The notes beneath the pieces are model-generated. The model was not told where the DNA came from and did no database searches. It worked only from the letters and a program-made list of their open reading frames with translations. From Vibrio campbellii CAIM 519 = NBRC 15631 = ATCC 25920 (GTDB lineage: Bacteria; Pseudomonadota; Gammaproteobacteria; Enterobacterales; Vibrionaceae), in assembly GCF_002163755.1 (NCBI RefSeq), contig NZ_CP015863.1, positions 434,001 through 498,000 on the forward strand: DNA of 64,000 bases, read 5' to 3'. Positions 62,002 to 64,000 of the stretch are shown piece by piece. Position 1 is the first letter of the stretch, and the number at the start of each line of letters is the position of its first letter. The translations under genes were made by a program, and so were the position numbers.

Positions 62002-63432
62002 ATGAAACCAATTCTACCTGATTACAACAGCGCTGGTGTGCTTATCATCGGCGATGTCATGCTAGATCGTTACTGGTATGGCCCGACTGGACGTATTTCT
62101 CCTGAAGCGCCAGTACCTGTTGTGAAAGTAGAAAACAATGAAGAGCGTCCGGGTGGTGCTGCGAACGTAGCAATGAACATTGCTTCACTCGGCGGTCACG
62201 CTCACATTGTTGGTCTAACGGGTATGGATGAGCCAGCGAAAGTACTGACGGAAACACTGAACTCGCTAAAAGTAAAATGCGATTTCGTTGCGCTGCCAGA
62301 GTACCCAACTATCACTAAGCTTCGCGTGATGAGCCGTGGTCAGCAATTGATTCGTCTGGACTTCGAAGACAAGTTCGAGAACACAGACGCTGAGCCAGTG
62401 CTGTCTCGCATGGAAACCGCACTACCAAGTGTGAAAGCAGTGATCATGTCTGACTACGCTAAAGGCTCTCTAGAACACGTGCAGGCTTACATTCAGAAAG
62501 CACGCGCTGCAAACATCCCTGTCTTCATTGACCCGAAGGGTGCGGACTTTGAACGCTACCGCGGAGCAACACTTCTTACTCCAAACATGAAAGAGTTCGA
62601 AGACGTTGTGGGTAAAGTGAAATCTGACCAAGAGCTAGTAGAGAAAGCACTGGCTTTGGTGGAAGAGTTCGAATTTGAAGCGCTATTGGTAACACGCAGC
62701 GAAAACGGTATGACCTTGATTCGCCGTGGCCAAGAGCCATTCCATTTGCCGACCCAAGCGAAAGAAGTGTACGACGTGACTGGTGCGGGTGATACGGTTA
62801 TTTCTGTATTAGCTGCTTCTGTTGCTGCGGGTAAATCGTTTGAGGAAGCGTGTGCACTAGCAAACGCAGCCGCAGGTGTTGTGGTTGGCAAACTGGGTAC
62901 ATCAACGCTTTCTGAGATTGAGTTAGCAGAAGCGATTCACGGTAGCCAAGACACAGACTACGGTGTGATTTCAGAACAAGCACTGATTGAAGCAGTAAAG
63001 AAAGCACGTGCGAAAGGCGAGAAGGTTGTAATGACTAATGGTTGTTTCGACATTCTACACGCGGGCCATGTGTCTTACTTAAACCATGCCGCTGAGCTGG
63101 GCGATCGCCTAATCGTTGCGGTCAATACCGATGAATCAGTGAAACGCCTTAAAGGCCCTGGTCGTCCAGTAAACCCAACTGATCGCCGTATGGCGGTACT
63201 GGCAGGCCTTGGCGCAGTAGATTGGGTTGTACCTTTCAGTGAAGATACACCGCAGCGTTTGATCTCTGAAGTGTTGCCAAGCTTGCTAGTGAAAGGCGGC
63301 GACTACAAACCAGAAGAGATTGCAGGTGGTAAAGAAGTGATTGCCGCAGGCGGTGAAGTGCGCGTACTGAACTTCGAAGATGGTTGCTCAACCAGTGAAA
63401 TCATCAATGCCATCAAAGGCGGTAAAGGCTAA
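62002..63432 (+). CDS. hldE: Bifunctional heptose kinase/adenylyltransferase HldE
   Basis: HldE makes ADP-heptose for the LPS core in two steps. The 476-residue product has a PfkB/ribokinase-type N-terminal kinase (about 1-315, [43 protein letters not shown]) and a C-terminal cytidylyltransferase-like domain (about 340-476, [16 protein letters not shown]). GGAGA precedes ATG 62002. The glnE-hldE order is the same as in E. coli. Confidence 0.97.
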
Positions 63433-63457
63433 TTCGTTTCTCGCCAAATTGATTATT

Positions 63458-63486
63458 AAAGGTCGCTTTCGAGCGGCCTTTGTTGT
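63458..63486 (+). terminator. Terminator after hldE
   Basis: AAAGGTCGCT-TTCG-AGCGGCCTTTGTTG: stem with a stable TTCG loop, about 25 bases after the stop. Confidence 0.85.
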
Positions 63487-63522
63487 TTTTGGAGGAGTGA
63501 ACCCAACCATAAACGCATTCCA

Positions 63523-63641
63523 GTCCTCCTCCTTTTCAAGGGGGAGTTAGAGGGGGTTAATGCTCGATGATTGAAGCCAGTGCAGTCAATTAGATCGAGA
63601 AGCAACCCTTGCCGAACCCTCCCCTTCGAAAGAGGAGGGGA
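63523..63641. repeat. Composite inverted-repeat element
   Basis: Two G/C-run hairpins face each other. The first is CTCCTCCTT-TTC-AAGGGGGAG (63526-63546) and the second CCCTCCCCTT-CGA-AAGAGGAGGG (63617-63639). Their flanks are partly inverted copies of each other, with AGGGGGTTAATGCTCGAT on the left and ATCGAGAAGCAACCCTTGCC on the right. The core in between (about 40 bases) is flanked by TCGAT/ATCGA. It has no coding capacity. It resembles a small palindromic intergenic repeat or MITE, with copy number elsewhere unknown. Confidence 0.6.
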
Positions 63642-63675
63642 TCTAAAGGGCACTTGGCTTGGTTACTTTCTCCAA

Positions 63676-63710
63676 CAAAAAACGCCAGTTGAAAAATCAA
63701 CTGGCGTCTT
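63676..63710 (-). terminator. Terminator after tolC
   Basis: On the minus strand ACGCCAGTTGA-TTTT-TCAACTGGCGT, followed by TTTTTG. It lies 24 bases beyond the tolC stop. Confidence 0.9.
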
Positions 63711-63733
63711 GCGTGTTACTTAGATATCGATGC

Positions 63734-64000
63734 TTATTTTGCTGGCTTAAGGCCTGCATCCACATCTAGGATATCTTGCTCGCTCAATGTACCTACCGCT
63801 TGACGAAGCTGTAGGCCTGCAAGGATGTAGTTGTAACGTGCGTCTGATAGGTTCTTGTTCGCATCGTATAGACGACGAGTTGCGTCTAGTACATCAACGA
63901 TAGTACGAGTACCTACATCGAAGCCTGCTTCTGTTGCTTCAAGGGCAGATTGTGCTGACACTACAGATTGCTCGTACGCTTTTAGTGCGCCGATAGAAGC
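63734..64000 (-). CDS. tolC: Outer-membrane efflux channel TolC (partial, 3' end)
   Basis: TolC is the trimeric outer-membrane tunnel for drug and toxin export. Only the last 88 codons are present, entering at the right edge in frame with ASIGALKAYEQSVVSAQSAL. The segment EAGFDVGTRTIVDVLDATRRLYDA is the highly conserved C-terminal repeat of TolC proteins, followed by NARYNYI-type helix (DARYNYILAGLQLRQAVGTL) and SEQDILDVDAGLKPAK. The reading continues beyond the window. Assignment as TolC rather than another outer-membrane efflux factor is likely but not certain. Confidence 0.88.
   Translation of the reverse strand, partial: ASIGALKAYEQSVVSAQSALEATEAGFDVGTRTIVDVLDATRRLYDANKNLSDARYNYILAGLQLRQAVGTLSEQDILDVDAGLKPAK

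Noticed and set aside
1..64000. A prophage, integron, CRISPR array, insertion sequence or defence island
   Set aside because: No integrase, transposase, cas, toxin-antitoxin, restriction or phage structural genes were seen. Gene content and order are those of core chromosome.

Overview
The window looks like ordinary core chromosome of a Vibrio, probably a member of the Harveyi clade (V. parahaemolyticus / alginolyticus / campbellii relatives). This is judged from protein sequence recognition and from gene order (lptD-surA-pdxA; leu operon / leuO / ilvIH; rpsU-dnaG-rpoD-tRNA-Ile2; hldE-glnE-ygiF). Species was not tested. There are no rRNA genes, CRISPR arrays, integrons, prophages or insertion sequences. 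Genes are densely packed on both strands and most units end in clear hairpin terminators, many of them usable in both directions.

Layout. 1-6.6 kb: outer-membrane biogenesis operon lptD-surA-pdxA (minus strand; pdxA runs off the left edge), the divergent DnaJ-like gene djlA, and a secreted DUF547 protein. 6.6-20.9 kb: branched-chain amino acid biosynthesis. leuABCD (minus) sits behind a leucine-rich leader peptide and attenuator, the LysR regulator leuO follows on the plus strand, and ilvIH comes after it. Between these lie a lipoprotein, a PAP2 phosphatase / glycosyltransferase pair and an acyl-CoA ligase. 21-30.4 kb: a GGDEF cyclase, a GntR regulator, pykF, a DeoR regulator next to glmS, a DUF481 outer-membrane protein and a decayed HAD-hydrolase gene. 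30.5-34.8 kb: the mannitol operon mtlA-mtlD-mtlR, with a CRP-rich promoter region and a candidate antisense small RNA (MtlS-like). 34.9-38.5 kb: a fused acyltransferase (OlsF-like), a small secreted protein, a SIMPL-domain protein and a small membrane protein.

38.5-64 kb is a block that, from memory, largely matches the E. coli order rpoD-dnaG-rpsU-tsaD-plsY-folB-(uppP)-cca-ygiM-ygiF-glnE-hldE. Here it also carries an alpha/beta hydrolase, folK, the type II secretion accessory pair gspA-gspB, a phosphate transporter with its DUF47 partner, and a divergent potassium channel / chemoreceptor pair. The 3' end of tolC closes the window.

How the genes work together. The leu and ilv genes form one metabolic island whose expression is probably tied together by leucine attenuation and LeuO. 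lptD, surA, tolC, hldE, uppP and ygiM all serve envelope construction. glmS, pykF and mtlAD link sugar uptake to cell-wall precursors. I saw no clearly undescribed system. The most useful observations are the leuL attenuator, the MtlS candidate, the multiply damaged HAD gene, the intergenic palindromic repeats and the poorly understood PAP2 / glycosyltransferase pair.
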